Of a stretch of DNA of 64,000 nt, positions 1-8,524 are shown piece by piece (the stretch's first letter is position 1; every line of letters begins with the position of its first letter). Source of the stretch: Caballeronia sp. INDeC2. GTDB lineage: Bacteria; Pseudomonadota; Gammaproteobacteria; Burkholderiales; Burkholderiaceae. A program made the translations under genes and the position numbers. The notes under the pieces are model-generated. The model ran no database searches. It was not told where the DNA came from and saw nothing but the letters and a program-made list of their open reading frames with translations. The stretch is from the NCBI RefSeq assembly GCF_023631325.1, contig NZ_JALQDG010000032.1, positions 1-64,000 of the forward strand. The letters are read 5' to 3'.

Positions 1-218
1 TTCGGTGACATGGCGGACTCCCGCTGACGAACAGTCGCCAGCTTGCCACCGGTTAAAAACCCGACATCTGTAAATAGCCAGAACACGACATTAGGATAAA
101 GCCGCAACAATGTAAAAAACCGATAATTAACATTATGTAAATCTCGGTCAACCGATTACCACACACACCATCTGCATCCCAGTGGCAAACTCCCCAAACC
201 CCCAAACCGCCCGTCCCG
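1..218. other. Left-edge intergenic region
   Basis: No complete gene is seen before the first transporter. In plus frame 1 the first eight codons read FGDMADSR and then stop, so the extreme left edge could be the 3' end of a gene lying outside the window, but this is too short to identify. Bases 55-180 are clearly richer in A+T than the flanking coding DNA, as expected for a promoter region. No strong Shine-Dalgarno sequence precedes the ATG at 219. Confidence 0.3.
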
Positions 219-1514
219 ATGAACACCCGCCTCCTCAGCCTCGCCCGAATCCCGTTCTTCCTCCCGCTCTCCGGCGCGACGCTGATGCTCGGCGTCGCGA
301 TGTCCTTCACCGCGCCGTATCTCTCGCTGTTCAGCGTCGAGCAGGCCGACATGAGTCCTCTGCGGCTCGGCGTCTTCATGACGGTCATCGCCGCGAGCGG
401 CGTCGTCGCCAGCGCGTTCGCAGGCAAATGGTCCGACAGGCACGGCCGCCATCGCGAATTGTTGCTGGCGGCGCTCATCGCGTCGTCGCTCGGATTCTTG
501 TTGCTGTGTCTCGTGCGCAATTACGCAGCGCTCGTCGTGATCGGCATCCTGTTTCTCGGCGCGGGCGGCTCGGCCATGTCGCTCGTGTTTTCCTTCGCGC
601 GCGCCGCATTGCCCGTCGATGAGCCCGCCGAGCGCTCTTTCGCACTCGCAACGCTGAGAACCGTCCTCTCGATGGCGTGGGTATTCGGCCCGTCCGTCGG
701 CGCGCTGGTGCTGGCCGCAGCCGGTTTCTACGGCCTGTTTCTGTTCGCGGCGGCGTGTTTCATCGCGTGCGGCGGCATCGTCTGGCGCATGCACGATTCG
801 CCCAAGGGCGATCCGCACAGCGCGCCCGCGCACTATGCGGGCGATCCGTCGTCGCTGCTCGAAGTGACCGCGCCCGACACCGATGAGTTCGTGCCGCCCC
901 ACGCCGGCACGCCGCACTCGCGCGCTGAGATTTGGCGCGCCACCATCGCGATGACGCTCGTCGGACTCGCCGCGAGCGCGACCATGATCGTCTTGCCGCT
1001 TTACGTCGTGCACGGCATGCATGGCACGCGCATCGACGTGTCCGTCATGCTCGGGCTCGGCGCGTTCCTCGAAATTCCGATGATGCTCGCCCTCGGCGCA
1101 CGCGGCTCACGACTCGACAAGCAGCGCTGGCTCGCGTCGTCCGCAGCCGTGCACATGATCTATTTCATTGCCGTCGCCGCGTCGCAAAGCGTCCAGTTCC
1201 TGATTCCGATGCAGGCCTTCAACGCGTTCGTCGTGTCGGTGATTTCGTGTCTCGGCATGACCTACATGCAGGACCTCATGCCTCGAACGCCGGGCGCGGC
1301 GACGGCGCTGTTTTTCAACGCATCGCGCGTCGGGTCGATTCTTTCCGGCGTGTTGTCCGGCGCACTCGTGGCGGCGCTCGGTTATCGCGGCACGTTTCTC
1401 GTCTGCGGCTGCATCGCGCTGGGCGCGGCGGTGCTGTTCGCCAATCCGCCGTTCCGGCTCATCGCGCGGCGCTCGCTCGCCTGGTGGAAAGCGCGGCGTC
1501 AGCCGGCGCGCTGA
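219..1514 (+). CDS. MFS sugar-efflux-type transporter (SetA/SetB-like)
   Basis: A 431-residue inner-membrane protein with about twelve hydrophobic segments and a hydrophilic central loop near residues 195-240, the usual major facilitator plan. The loop GKWSDRHGRHRE near residues 69-80 is the MFS signature between TM2 and TM3. The N-terminal half, including the segment SFTAPYLSLF, resembles the sugar efflux transporter (Set) group, so export of sugars or sugar analogues is a family-based guess. The ATG at 219 lacks a clear ribosome binding site. A LysR gene follows on the same strand after 59 bases. Drug or metabolite efflux is an equally possible role. Confidence 0.8.
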   Translation: MNTRLLSLARIPFFLPLSGATLMLGVAMSFTAPYLSLFSVEQADMSPLRLGVFMTVIAASGVVASAFAGKWSDRHGRHRELLLAALIASSLGFLLLCLVRNYAALVVIGILFLGAGGSAMSLVFSFARAALPVDEPAERSFALATLRTVLSMAWVFGPSVGALVLAAAGFYGLFLFAAACFIACGGIVWRMHDSPKGDPHSAPAHYAGDPSSLLEVTAPDTDEFVPPHAGTPHSRAEIWRATIAMTLVGLAASATMIVLPLYVVHGMHGTRIDVSVMLGLGAFLEIPMMLALGARGSRLDKQRWLASSAAVHMIYFIAVAASQSVQFLIPMQAFNAFVVSVISCLGMTYMQDLMPRTPGAATALFFNASRVGSILSGVLSGALVAALGYRGTFLVCGCIALGAAVLFANPPFRLIARRSLAWWKARRQPAR

Positions 1515-1573
1515 CATCGCCTGCATCGACGATGGCAATATAGGCGCACACGTCGTCGATCCCACACGCCAAC

Positions 1574-2500
1574 ATGCCCCAGCGCCTCCCGCCGCTCAAC
1601 GCGCTCCGTCTCTTCGAGGCCGCCGCGCGCCATCGCAGTTTCAAGCTCGCCGCCGCCGAACTCAACGTGACGCCGGGCGCGGTGAGCCACGGCATCGGCG
1701 CGCTGGAAGACATGCTCGGCGTCGAGCTCTTCGTGCGCGAGCCGCGCGGGCTGTCGCTGAGCGCGGCGGGCGAACACTATCTGCCGTACATCGCGGAAGC
1801 GTTCTCGCTCATTGCCGTCGGCACGCAGACGCTGCCCGACAAGCGCAAGCGCCGCGCGATCGCCGTGACCTGCGCGCCGACGCTCGCCGCGCGCTGGCTC
1901 GTCCCGCGTCTCGCGGATTTCCGCGCGCGCTGGCCCAACATCGATGTCACTGTCGATACTTCGCGCCGTCAGGCAGGCTTTCCCGTCGATGGCTTCGACT
2001 TCGGCCTGCGCCTCTCGCGCGGCCCGGTCGATGGCGCGTCGTGGCAACGTCTGTTCGGCGAGCGGCTCGTGCCCGTGTGCAGTCCGACCTATCACGTAAC
2101 GCTGACGGGCGACGACGGCATCCCCGATCTCGCGCGCGCCGCGCTCATCCACGTCGATACCGCGAGCCAGGACTGGCAGGCGTGGATGGACGGCGCGGGC
2201 ATCGACGGCCTCGATCTCCACGGCGGCCTGCGCTTCGATACCGTCCAGCTCGCCTTCGATGCCGCCGCGGCCGGGCTCGGCGTCGTCATCGGCAGGCGTC
2301 CGCTCGTCGATCGCGAACTGGCGGCGGGCACGCTCGTCGAGGCGTCCCCGACGAGCGTCGAAACGCAGACTGCGTACTGGCTCTGCGAGTCGCCGCAAGC
2401 GAGCGCGCGCGCGGATCTCGTCGCGTTTCGCAACTGGCTGATCGCACAGGCGGCGGAGTTCATCGATAACAACGGCGACGATGCGAACCGTCACGGTTGA
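1574..2500 (+). CDS. LysR-family regulator, GcvA-like
   Basis: A 308-residue LysR-type transcription factor. The winged HTH occupies about residues 5-62 (LPPLNALRLFEAAARHRSFK, then AVSHGIGALEDMLGVELFVR), which is the GcvA/AmpR subgroup form. The periplasmic-binding-like co-inducer domain starts near residue 92. It lies between two transporters on the same strand, so it plausibly controls one of them. The gene overlaps a longer upstream reading of the next ORF, but the next gene's ribosome binding site places that start 85 bases downstream. The effector is unknown. Confidence 0.88.
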   Translation: MPQRLPPLNALRLFEAAARHRSFKLAAAELNVTPGAVSHGIGALEDMLGVELFVREPRGLSLSAAGEHYLPYIAEAFSLIAVGTQTLPDKRKRRAIAVTCAPTLAARWLVPRLADFRARWPNIDVTVDTSRRQAGFPVDGFDFGLRLSRGPVDGASWQRLFGERLVPVCSPTYHVTLTGDDGIPDLARAALIHVDTASQDWQAWMDGAGIDGLDLHGGLRFDTVQLAFDAAAAGLGVVIGRRPLVDRELAAGTLVEASPTSVETQTAYWLCESPQASARADLVAFRNWLIAQAAEFIDNNGDDANRHG

Positions 2501-2585
2501 ACTGCGTTCATCCGTCCACGAAAACTTTTCGTTTGTCAGCACGGACGTTCGCCTGCGACGATGGCCGCAAGGAGGAAAACGCGCC

Positions 2586-3842
2586 ATGTCATCCCTGTCG
2601 AGCACTTCCAGCAACACGAACCGCGCAGCGACGTGGGCGATCATCGGCGCTGCCGCGCTGATCCTGAGCGCCGCCATGGGCGTGCGGCAGACGTTCGGGC
2701 TTTTCATCGGGCCGTTCTCCTTCGATCGCGGCATGCCCGTCACGCTCATCGCCTTCGCGATCGCGCTGCACAATCTCGTCTGGGGCTTCGCGCAGCCATT
2801 CGCCGGCGCCGCGGCCGACCGATATGGCGCAACACCTGTCGTCGCGATGGGCGCGGCCACATTCGCGGCGGGCCTTGCGCTCGCGGCGGGCGCGACGTCC
2901 GGCTGGATGCTCGTGTTGGGCCTCGGACTGCTCGTCGGAATCGGCATCAGTTGCACGAGCTTCGGTGTCGTGCTCGCGACGGTCGGACGCGTCGCGTCGC
3001 CGCAAACGCGCAGTGTCGCGATGGGCCTCGCGAGCGCGGGCGGCTCGCTCGGGCAAGTGCTGATGGTGCCGTTCGCGCAGCAAGTGCGCGTGCATGCGGG
3101 CGTGCCGGCGTCGCTCTATGCCCTCGCCTTCGTGCTGCTGCTCGCCGCGCCCTTGGGCATCGTGCTCGATCGCGCGAGCCGCCGGAGCAAGGCATCGGCA
3201 TCGGCATCGAACGAAACGCATGCGACGCCGCTGCGCGAAACGCTCGCGTATGCGTTGCGTCATCGCGGCTATCGGCTGCTGACGCTCGGCTTTTTCACGT
3301 GCGGTTTTCAGCTCGCGTTCATCGCGACGCATCTGCCGGGCTATCTGATGCTCTGCCATATGCCGGTCGGGCTCGGGGCGACGGCGCTCGCGCTGATCGG
3401 CTTCTTCAACATGATCGGCAGTTGGGGATGCGGATGGCTCGGCGGACGCTGGCCGCAGCATCACGTGCTCGCGTGGCTCTATCTGATTCGCGGCGGCACG
3501 ATCGCCCTCTTCGTTCTGCTGCCGACGACGAGCGTATCCGTCGTCCTCTTCGCCGCCGTCATGGGGCTGACGTGGCTCGGCACGGTGCCGCTCACGAATG
3601 GACTCATTGCGAAGGTATTCGGCACGCGGCATCTCGGCACGCTATTCGGAGTCGTGTTTCTCAGCCATCAGCTCGGCTCTTTTCTCGGCGCGTGGCTGGG
3701 CGGCTATGTGTTCGATACGACCGGTTCGTACTCGCTGATCTGGGGTGCGACGGCGATCGCGGGTCTCGTTGCGGCGCTGCTGCACTTTCCTATCGATGAT
3801 CGGCCTGTCGACGAGGCCTCGATCGCGGGTGTGCGGGCTTGA
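2586..3842 (+). CDS. MFS transporter, monocarboxylate/OFA-like
   Basis: A 418-residue, twelve-segment major facilitator protein. The ATG at 2586 is chosen because AAGGAGG ends about 10 bases upstream; a longer in-frame reading from 2481 would run over the end of the LysR gene and adds no recognisable domain. The early motif GVRQTFGLFIGPF and the loop GAAADRYGATPV are typical of MFS proteins related to monocarboxylate and CynX/OFA-type carriers. The substrate cannot be read from sequence. Its position directly behind a LysR gene suggests joint control. Confidence 0.82.
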   Translation: MSSLSSTSSNTNRAATWAIIGAAALILSAAMGVRQTFGLFIGPFSFDRGMPVTLIAFAIALHNLVWGFAQPFAGAAADRYGATPVVAMGAATFAAGLALAAGATSGWMLVLGLGLLVGIGISCTSFGVVLATVGRVASPQTRSVAMGLASAGGSLGQVLMVPFAQQVRVHAGVPASLYALAFVLLLAAPLGIVLDRASRRSKASASASNETHATPLRETLAYALRHRGYRLLTLGFFTCGFQLAFIATHLPGYLMLCHMPVGLGATALALIGFFNMIGSWGCGWLGGRWPQHHVLAWLYLIRGGTIALFVLLPTTSVSVVLFAAVMGLTWLGTVPLTNGLIAKVFGTRHLGTLFGVVFLSHQLGSFLGAWLGGYVFDTTGSYSLIWGATAIAGLVAALLHFPIDDRPVDEASIAGVRA

Positions 3843-3879
3843 TTGAAGCATGTTGGATACTTTTGCTTCTGGCTATTGC

Positions 3880-4275
3880 GAACGGCCCCGCCTGACGCGG
3901 TGAACCCATCAGCGCCGCGTCGATGATCCGCGCGTGCTCCGCGACGGTCATACGATGCACACCGGAGCGCGCCGCGATTGCGACGGCAGTCTCTTTCGTG
4001 CGCGTTAGGGCATTCGTTGCGAGCGTCGAGCGCAGAAGCGGCTCCAAGTGCGCTAAAACGCCGTGGCGGCACGCGGCGGCATAACGCTCGCCGGCTTCGG
4101 ACAGCTTGATCGTGCGCGTCGTGCGGTGGAGCAAGGCCGTGCCGATGTGCGCTTCGAGAAAGGCGATCGCCCGGCTCACGGCGGCGGCCGAGCGGCCGGG
4201 CCGCCGCCCCGCGCCCGCCAGACTGCCCTCGTCCAGCGTAGCGATGAAGACTTTCATCGCGCCGATTCGGTCCAT
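3880..4275 (-). pseudogene. Regulator remnant: LysR HTH joined to a GntR/FCD-like tail
   Basis: The minus-strand reading starts MDRIGAMKVFIATLDEGSLA, a LysR winged-helix N-terminus, and continues through RAIAFLEAHIGTALLHRTTR to about residue 75. After LLRSTLATNALT it switches without any co-inducer domain to VHRMTVAEHARIIDAALMG, which resembles the last helix of an FCD (GntR-type) domain. The remaining residues up to the formal stop at 3790 run into the end of the transporter gene and look random. No full-length regulator can be assembled, so this is most likely a fused remnant of two decayed regulators. Confidence 0.6.
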
Positions 4276-4353
4276 GTCGGCTCGGTGCTTCGCTTGATCG
4301 ATGAAGCGCCAAGGCTACCGGAGCGAATCGTCGATGCACGCCGATGACACGCG

Positions 4354-4770
4354 TCACACCACCGTGATCGTCACGTCGATGTTGCTCTTCAGTGCCTTCG
4401 AGTACGGGCAGGTCTGATGCGCCAGGTTCGCAATTTCCTCGGCGACCGCGCGTTCGATGCCCGGCAGGCTCACGTTCAGGTGCGCACGCAGCAGGTACGC
4501 TTCGCCTGCCATGCCGAGGTCCACTTCGGCATCGACGGCGGTGTCGGCGGGCAGACGAGTCTTCAGCTTCGCGGCGGCCTTGCCCATCGCGCCGATGAAA
4601 CACGCGGACCAGCCCGCGGCGAGCATCTGTTCGGGATTGGTGCCCGCGCCCGTCGATCCGGGCGGCGAGAGTTTTACGTCGAGACGGCCATCGGTGCTCT
4701 TCGCATGGCCTTCGCGGCCTCCGACGACGCGAGTTTTGCCGGTGTACAGAACGGTGTCGATCTGGGTCAT
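4354..4770 (-). CDS. ohr: Organic hydroperoxide resistance protein (Ohr/OsmC)
   Basis: A 138-residue Ohr-family peroxidase, the normal full length. It reduces organic hydroperoxides with two catalytic cysteines: Cys57 in AGWSACFIGAM and Cys121 in HQTCPYSKA. The family arginine (Arg19 in VVGGREG) and glutamate (Glu47 in GTNPEQ) are present, so the enzyme looks active. It is the last gene of a left-going group with two small exported proteins. Ohr genes are often controlled by a neighbouring OhrR; no OhrR is seen here. Confidence 0.92.
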   Translation of the reverse strand: MTQIDTVLYTGKTRVVGGREGHAKSTDGRLDVKLSPPGSTGAGTNPEQMLAAGWSACFIGAMGKAAAKLKTRLPADTAVDAEVDLGMAGEAYLLRAHLNVSLPGIERAVAEEIANLAHQTCPYSKALKSNIDVTITVV

Positions 4771-4806
4771 GATGCGTTTCTCGTATGGGTTCGAAAGTTC
4801 AATGAA

Positions 4807-5079
4807 TCAGTGATGCGCGAAGAGCCTGGCGACGTCGTTCGTCGACGTGACGCGCCCGCCCGATTGCGAAACCGTGTCGGTCGTGCCGCCATATGCCTGC
4901 ATGGGCATCGCGGCGCTTTCGCTGGCGATGGTCTGCGCGCTCACGCCGCGTTGCGAGGCGGGCGCGCCCGCAAGCGGATCGTAGTGCGGCGCGGGACCGT
5001 AGCCGCTGCTGGCGAAGGCGGAACCGGCGGCGACGGCGCTGACGGCGATGACTGCGGCGGTGACGAATTGCTTGATCAT
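4807..5079 (-). CDS. Small exported protein, unknown function
   Basis: A 90-residue protein beginning MIKQFVTAAVIAVSAVAAGSAFA, a clear Sec signal peptide with probable cleavage after AFA. The mature part of about 67 residues is small, contains no cysteine, and is rich in Ser, Ala and Gly. The ATG at 5079 has GAGG eight bases upstream; a longer reading would begin inside the neighbouring gene. It looks like the short secreted proteins common in Burkholderia near DUF4148 genes. It lies between ohr and the DUF4148 gene and is probably co-transcribed with them. Confidence 0.72.
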   Translation of the reverse strand: MIKQFVTAAVIAVSAVAAGSAFASSGYGPAPHYDPLAGAPASQRGVSAQTIASESAAMPMQAYGGTTDTVSQSGGRVTSTNDVARLFAHH

Positions 5080-5125
5080 GATTTGGCCTCTATGAGTAAT
5101 ATCGGTCGATATTTGGTAATAACGA

Positions 5126-5344
5126 TCAGCTACCTTGATACAGGCTGCGCAGCGCGGCGATCTGGCCATCGCGCTGTGCCTGAACGAGTTCGCGCTTCAC
5201 TTCGGCGCGGGTCTTGCCGGCGTTGTTCTGGCTCGCAGCGGTTTGTTGAGTCTGCACGTGCACTGACGTAGACGGCACGGCGGCATGAGCGACACCCGCG
5301 ACAGCGCTGGCGACGAGAGCGAAAGCAACGATGGTGGATTTCAT
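5126..5344 (-). CDS. DUF4148-type small exported protein
   Basis: A 72-residue protein with an N-terminal signal peptide (MKSTIVAFALVASAVAGVAHA) and a C-terminal KTRAEVKRELVQAQRDG segment, which is the DUF4148 signature seen in many short periplasmic Burkholderiaceae proteins. Function is unknown for the family. An AGGAG-type ribosome binding site precedes the ATG. It is the first gene of the left-going group DUF4148, small exported protein, ohr. One copy of an ~82-bp repeated regulatory segment lies about 120-200 bases upstream. Confidence 0.8.
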   Translation of the reverse strand: MKSTIVAFALVASAVAGVAHAAVPSTSVHVQTQQTAASQNNAGKTRAEVKRELVQAQRDGQIAALRSLYQGS

Positions 5345-5462
5345 GGTGTTTCTCCTTTAGCGGATCGATCGGTCGGTTCAATGAGTTTCGGCACTCGGGC
5401 GTCGCGGTGTGCGTGTTGCGTTTCACTCGTGGGCCGTCGTTGTGTGTATTTGAAGCCCGGCA

Positions 5463-5544
5463 GGTATCTGGCTTGTGTCCGGATGCGGGCCTTGTGCAAT
5501 GTTTTGTATCGGGTGCGTTCCAGATACATTGCGATACGAAACCT
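5463..5544. promoter_or_regulatory. Copy 1 of a shared upstream regulatory repeat
   Basis: This ~82-bp stretch matches 6192-6274 over most of its length. Shared blocks are GCTTGTGTC, GCAATGTT, TGTATCG, GATACA, TGCGATAC and AAACCTC, in the same order and with nearly the same spacing. It lies about 150 bases upstream of the DUF4148 start. On the minus strand GTATCG and GTATC units recur about 11 bases apart, the arrangement expected for an OmpR-family response regulator dimer. Binding by the response regulator encoded at 6456 is inference. Confidence 0.6.
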
Positions 5545-5547
5545 CGG

Positions 5548-6087
5548 TTAGCGCTCGGCCAGCAGTTTCTGGATCGTCGCTTCGGTCTGTGCGTAATCGC
5601 CCTCACCGAAGTGCGTGTAGGCCACTTGCCCGTGTTTGTCGATCAGATAGAACGCTGGCCAGTACTGGTTGCCATACGCGGCCCAGGTCGCGTAGCGGTT
5701 GTCCTGCGCGACGGGATAGGTGATGCCGAAGCGCTCGATCGCGCGCTTCACGTTGTTCGTGTCCTGCTCGAACGGAAATTCGGGCGTATGCACGCCGATA
5801 ACGACGAGCCCTTTATCCGCATACTTCCGATGCCACGACTTCACGGACGGCAGCGTATTGACGCAGTTGCCGCACGCGAAGGTCCAGAAATCGACGAGTA
5901 CGACCTTGCCGCGCAACTGCGCGAGCGTGAGCGGTTCGCTGTTGAGCCATGTGTCGATGCCGGCGATTTCCGGCGCGGCGTTCGAACGGATGTTGGCGCT
6001 TGCGGGCGTTGCGGCGTGTACGGGCGCGATCGCCGCGCAGGCCGCCAGTCCGGCGCACGCGGCAACATTCTTGATAACGTCTAGCAT
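5548..6087 (-). CDS. Periplasmic thioredoxin-like/redoxin protein
   Basis: A 179-residue exported thiol-redox protein. Residues 1-26 form a signal peptide (MLDVIKNVAACAGLAACAAI, cleavage near VHA-A). The thioredoxin fold follows, with the active site Cys72-Gly-Asn-Cys75 in DFWTFACGNCVN, the form seen in TlpA/DipZ C-terminal domains. A cis-proline region is present at NQYWPAFYLID. The ATG at 6087 is preceded by AGAGGA; the longer in-frame reading lacks a signal peptide at its start. It probably reduces or oxidises periplasmic protein thiols. Copy 2 of the regulatory repeat lies upstream. Confidence 0.85.
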   Translation of the reverse strand: MLDVIKNVAACAGLAACAAIAPVHAATPASANIRSNAAPEIAGIDTWLNSEPLTLAQLRGKVVLVDFWTFACGNCVNTLPSVKSWHRKYADKGLVVIGVHTPEFPFEQDTNNVKRAIERFGITYPVAQDNRYATWAAYGNQYWPAFYLIDKHGQVAYTHFGEGDYAQTEATIQKLLAER

Positions 6088-6191
6088 GACGAAGTCCTCT
6101 GAATGCGGTAGAAATCGAAGCGACGAGACATGAGCAAGTCGCCCCACAGGCCGACGTTCGCATCGGCATGACCGCATTGGACTGCGCGCGC

Positions 6192-6274
6192 GTATCCCGC
6201 TTGTGTCGAAAAAACGCGCGCTGCGCAATGTTATGTATCGCGCGACACGCGGGATACACTGCGATACAAAACCT
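6192..6274. promoter_or_regulatory. Copy 2 of the shared upstream regulatory repeat
   Basis: Direct-repeat partner of 5463-5544, about 140 bases upstream of the redoxin start and on the 5' side of the right-going two-component system. It carries TGTATCG, then GATACA, TGCGATAC and AAACCTC. Because it sits between divergent genes it could serve both the redoxin and the response regulator operon. Confidence 0.6.
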
Positions 6275-6325
6275 CCGCTGAACCGCGTTATAACGCAGAC
6301 ATCGCATCATCGGCGGGAGCTTCGA

Positions 6326-6469
6326 ATGAAACGCATGCTGGCGGTTATCGCCTTTCTCGTGGGCGGCATCGCGACGGAAATGGCCCATCCGGTTCGGTGT
6401 CTGCTGGTCAGCCCGAGCCGTGTTCAACTCAAGCGTCAACGACAACGATCCATCGATGGAAACCACTGA
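6326..6469 (+). CDS. Possible small membrane or leader peptide
   Basis: A 47-codon reading, MKRMLAVIAFLVGGIATEMA and onward, has a hydrophobic N-terminal segment and a GGGAG sequence 7-11 bases upstream of its ATG. Its end overlaps the start of the response regulator gene in another frame by 14 bases, so translational coupling is possible. The C-terminal half (KRQRQRSIDG) is basic and may simply be a shadow. Coding is plausible but unproved. Confidence 0.3.
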   Translation: MKRMLAVIAFLVGGIATEMAHPVRCLLVSPSRVQLKRQRQRSIDGNH

Positions 6470-7199
6470 TCACGTATTGATCGTCGACGACGATCGCGGC
6501 ATTCGCGAACTGCTCGCCACGTACCTCGAAAAGAACGGCATGCGCGTGTCGCTCGCGGCGAACGGTCGGCAGATGCGCGCCGTGCTGGAGCAGCAAGGCG
6601 CGCCGGATCTGATCGTTCTCGATCTCATGCTGCCCGGCGAAGACGGACTCGTGCTGTGCCGCGAGTTGCGCGCGGGCAAATACCGCGACGTGCCGGTGCT
6701 GATGCTCACCGCGCGCAACGAGGAAGCCGATCGCATTCTCGGCCTCGAAATGGGCGCCGACGATTACCTGCCGAAACCCTTCGCCGTGCGCGAGCTGCTT
6801 GCGCGCATCCGCTCGGTGCTGCGCCGCACGCGCATGCTGCCGCCGGGAATGGAAGTGAGCGAATCGTCGCAAATGCTGGCATTCGGCGACTGGCGTCTCG
6901 ACACCACTGCGCGTCATCTGCTCGATGCCGAAGGCACGATGGTCGCGCTGTCCGGCGCGGAATACCGGCTTTTACGCGTGTTTCTCGACAATGCGCAGCG
7001 CGTGCTCACGCGCGATCAGTTGTTGAACCTGACGCAAGGACGCCAGGCCGATGCGTTCGACCGCTCCATCGACCTGCTCGTGTCGCGTCTGCGTCAGCGC
7101 CTGCGCGACACCGCCCGCGAGCCGCGCTATATCAAGACGCTGCGCAGCGAAGGCTATGTGTTCTCCGCCGAAGTCAAACCAATCGAGTCTTCTCAATGA
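6456..7199 (+). CDS. OmpR-family response regulator
   Basis: A 247-residue two-component response regulator. The receiver domain spans residues 5-120, with the acidic pocket VDDD at 10-13, the phospho-acceptor Asp56 in VLDLMLPG and the conserved Lys in DYLPKPF. The C-terminal winged-helix DNA-binding domain (about 148-240) ends in the typical YIKTLRSEGYVF. The ATG at 6456 fits the usual family N-terminus; a GTG at 6420 would add 12 unconserved residues. The stop overlaps the histidine kinase start (ATGA at 7196-7199), so the two are translationally coupled. Confidence 0.92.
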   Translation: METTDHVLIVDDDRGIRELLATYLEKNGMRVSLAANGRQMRAVLEQQGAPDLIVLDLMLPGEDGLVLCRELRAGKYRDVPVLMLTARNEEADRILGLEMGADDYLPKPFAVRELLARIRSVLRRTRMLPPGMEVSESSQMLAFGDWRLDTTARHLLDAEGTMVALSGAEYRLLRVFLDNAQRVLTRDQLLNLTQGRQADAFDRSIDLLVSRLRQRLRDTAREPRYIKTLRSEGYVFSAEVKPIESSQ

Positions 7200-8524
7200 G
7201 CACGGTTTCACCCGCTTCCCTGCTGCACTGGCCGCGCACGCTGTTCGCGCGGCTCGCGCTGATTCTCGTCGTCGGACTGGCGCTCGCGCAGACGTTCTCG
7301 TTCCTTCTGACGATGCGCGAACGCGACGATTCGATGACCAATGTGATGATGGGCTACGTCGAGCGCGAAGTGGCGAGCTCGGTCGCGCTGCTCGATCACC
7401 TGCCGCCTAACGAGCGCGCAGCATGGCTGCCGCGTCTCGCGCGCCGCAGCTATGAATTCATCCTCGGGCCGGGTGTGACGGGCACGCCGCCGGATGCGGC
7501 ATTGTCCGAGCGCTTCGCGCGTTCTATCGCCGAAGGCATCGGCAAGCAATATCCGCTGACGGTCAACGCCGTACCCGGCGACAAGGAGCGCTTTCAGGTG
7601 CATCTGCGGCTGTCGGACGGCTCGCCGCTCACCATCGACATGCGTCCGATGGTCGGCACGCCCATGTCCGGCTGGTTGCCGCTGGTTCTGGTCCTGCAAC
7701 TGATCGTGCTCGGCGCGTGCTGCTGGCTCGCGGTGCGCCTCGCGACGGGCCCGCTCAAGCGTCTCGCCAATGCCGCCGATACGCTCGGCCCCGACCTCAA
7801 GGCCGAACGCCTGCCCGAATCCGGCCCGGAGGAAGTCGCGCGCGCTGCGAAAGCGTTCAACGCGATGCAGGACCGCGTCTCGACATACATGACCCAGCGC
7901 ATGCAGATTCTCGCGGCGATCACGCACGATTTGCAGACGCCGATCACGCGCATGCGCCTGCGCGTCGACGTGATGGACGACGAGTCGACCGGCGCGAAGC
8001 TCCAGCAGGATCTGAAGGAGATGGAATCGCTCGTGAAGGAAGGCGTCACCTACGCGCGGACCTTGCACGGCACGAACGAAGCGCCGCGCCGCATCGATCC
8101 GGACGCGCTTTTCGAAAGCATCGTCGACGATTACCTCGATGCCGGGGAAACGGTGACGTTGCGCGGCAATATCGACGGTGCGCTGATGGCGCCTCCGCAG
8201 GCGTTGAAGCGTGTCGTGGGCAATTTGGTCGATAACGCGATCAAGTATTCCGGCGCGGCGGAGATCGAAGTCGCCACGCGCGACGACGGGCGCGCCGTCA
8301 TCGCCGTGCTCGATCGCGGCCCAGGCATTCCGGAAGAATCGCTGGAGGCGGTGTTCGAGCCGTTCGTGCGGCTGGAAGGATCGCGCAACCGGCAAACCGG
8401 CGGCACGGGGCTGGGGCTCGCCATCGCGCGGCAACTCGCACTCGCGATGGACGCGTCCCTCACATTGCATCATCGCGAAGGCGGCGGGCTGGAAGCGCGT
8501 CTCGTCCTGAGGAAGGCGCTTTAA
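7196..8524 (+). CDS. Sensor histidine kinase, EnvZ/RstB-like
   Basis: A 442-residue membrane sensor kinase. TM1 is near residues 15-38, a periplasmic domain runs to about 155, and TM2 is near 158-182 (GWLPLVLVLQLIVLGACCWL). A HAMP domain follows from about 183 to 232. The H-box is AAITHDLQTPITRMR with phospho-acceptor His244. The N-box (VVGNLVDNAIKYS), G1 box (DRGPGIP) and G2 box (GGTGLGLAI) are all intact, so the kinase should be active. It is coupled to the response regulator by an ATGA overlap. The signal is unknown; the neighbouring redox genes suggest envelope or oxidative stress. Confidence 0.92.
   Translation: MSTVSPASLLHWPRTLFARLALILVVGLALAQTFSFLLTMRERDDSMTNVMMGYVEREVASSVALLDHLPPNERAAWLPRLARRSYEFILGPGVTGTPPDAALSERFARSIAEGIGKQYPLTVNAVPGDKERFQVHLRLSDGSPLTIDMRPMVGTPMSGWLPLVLVLQLIVLGACCWLAVRLATGPLKRLANAADTLGPDLKAERLPESGPEEVARAAKAFNAMQDRVSTYMTQRMQILAAITHDLQTPITRMRLRVDVMDDESTGAKLQQDLKEMESLVKEGVTYARTLHGTNEAPRRIDPDALFESIVDDYLDAGETVTLRGNIDGALMAPPQALKRVVGNLVDNAIKYSGAAEIEVATRDDGRAVIAVLDRGPGIPEESLEAVFEPFVRLEGSRNRQTGGTGLGLAIARQLALAMDASLTLHHREGGGLEARLVLRKAL

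Noticed and set aside
1499..2956. Long minus-strand open frame of 485 codons opposite the LysR and MFS genes
   Set aside because: It is Arg/Asp/Ala-rich, lies antisense to well-supported genes and shows no domain, a typical high-GC shadow.
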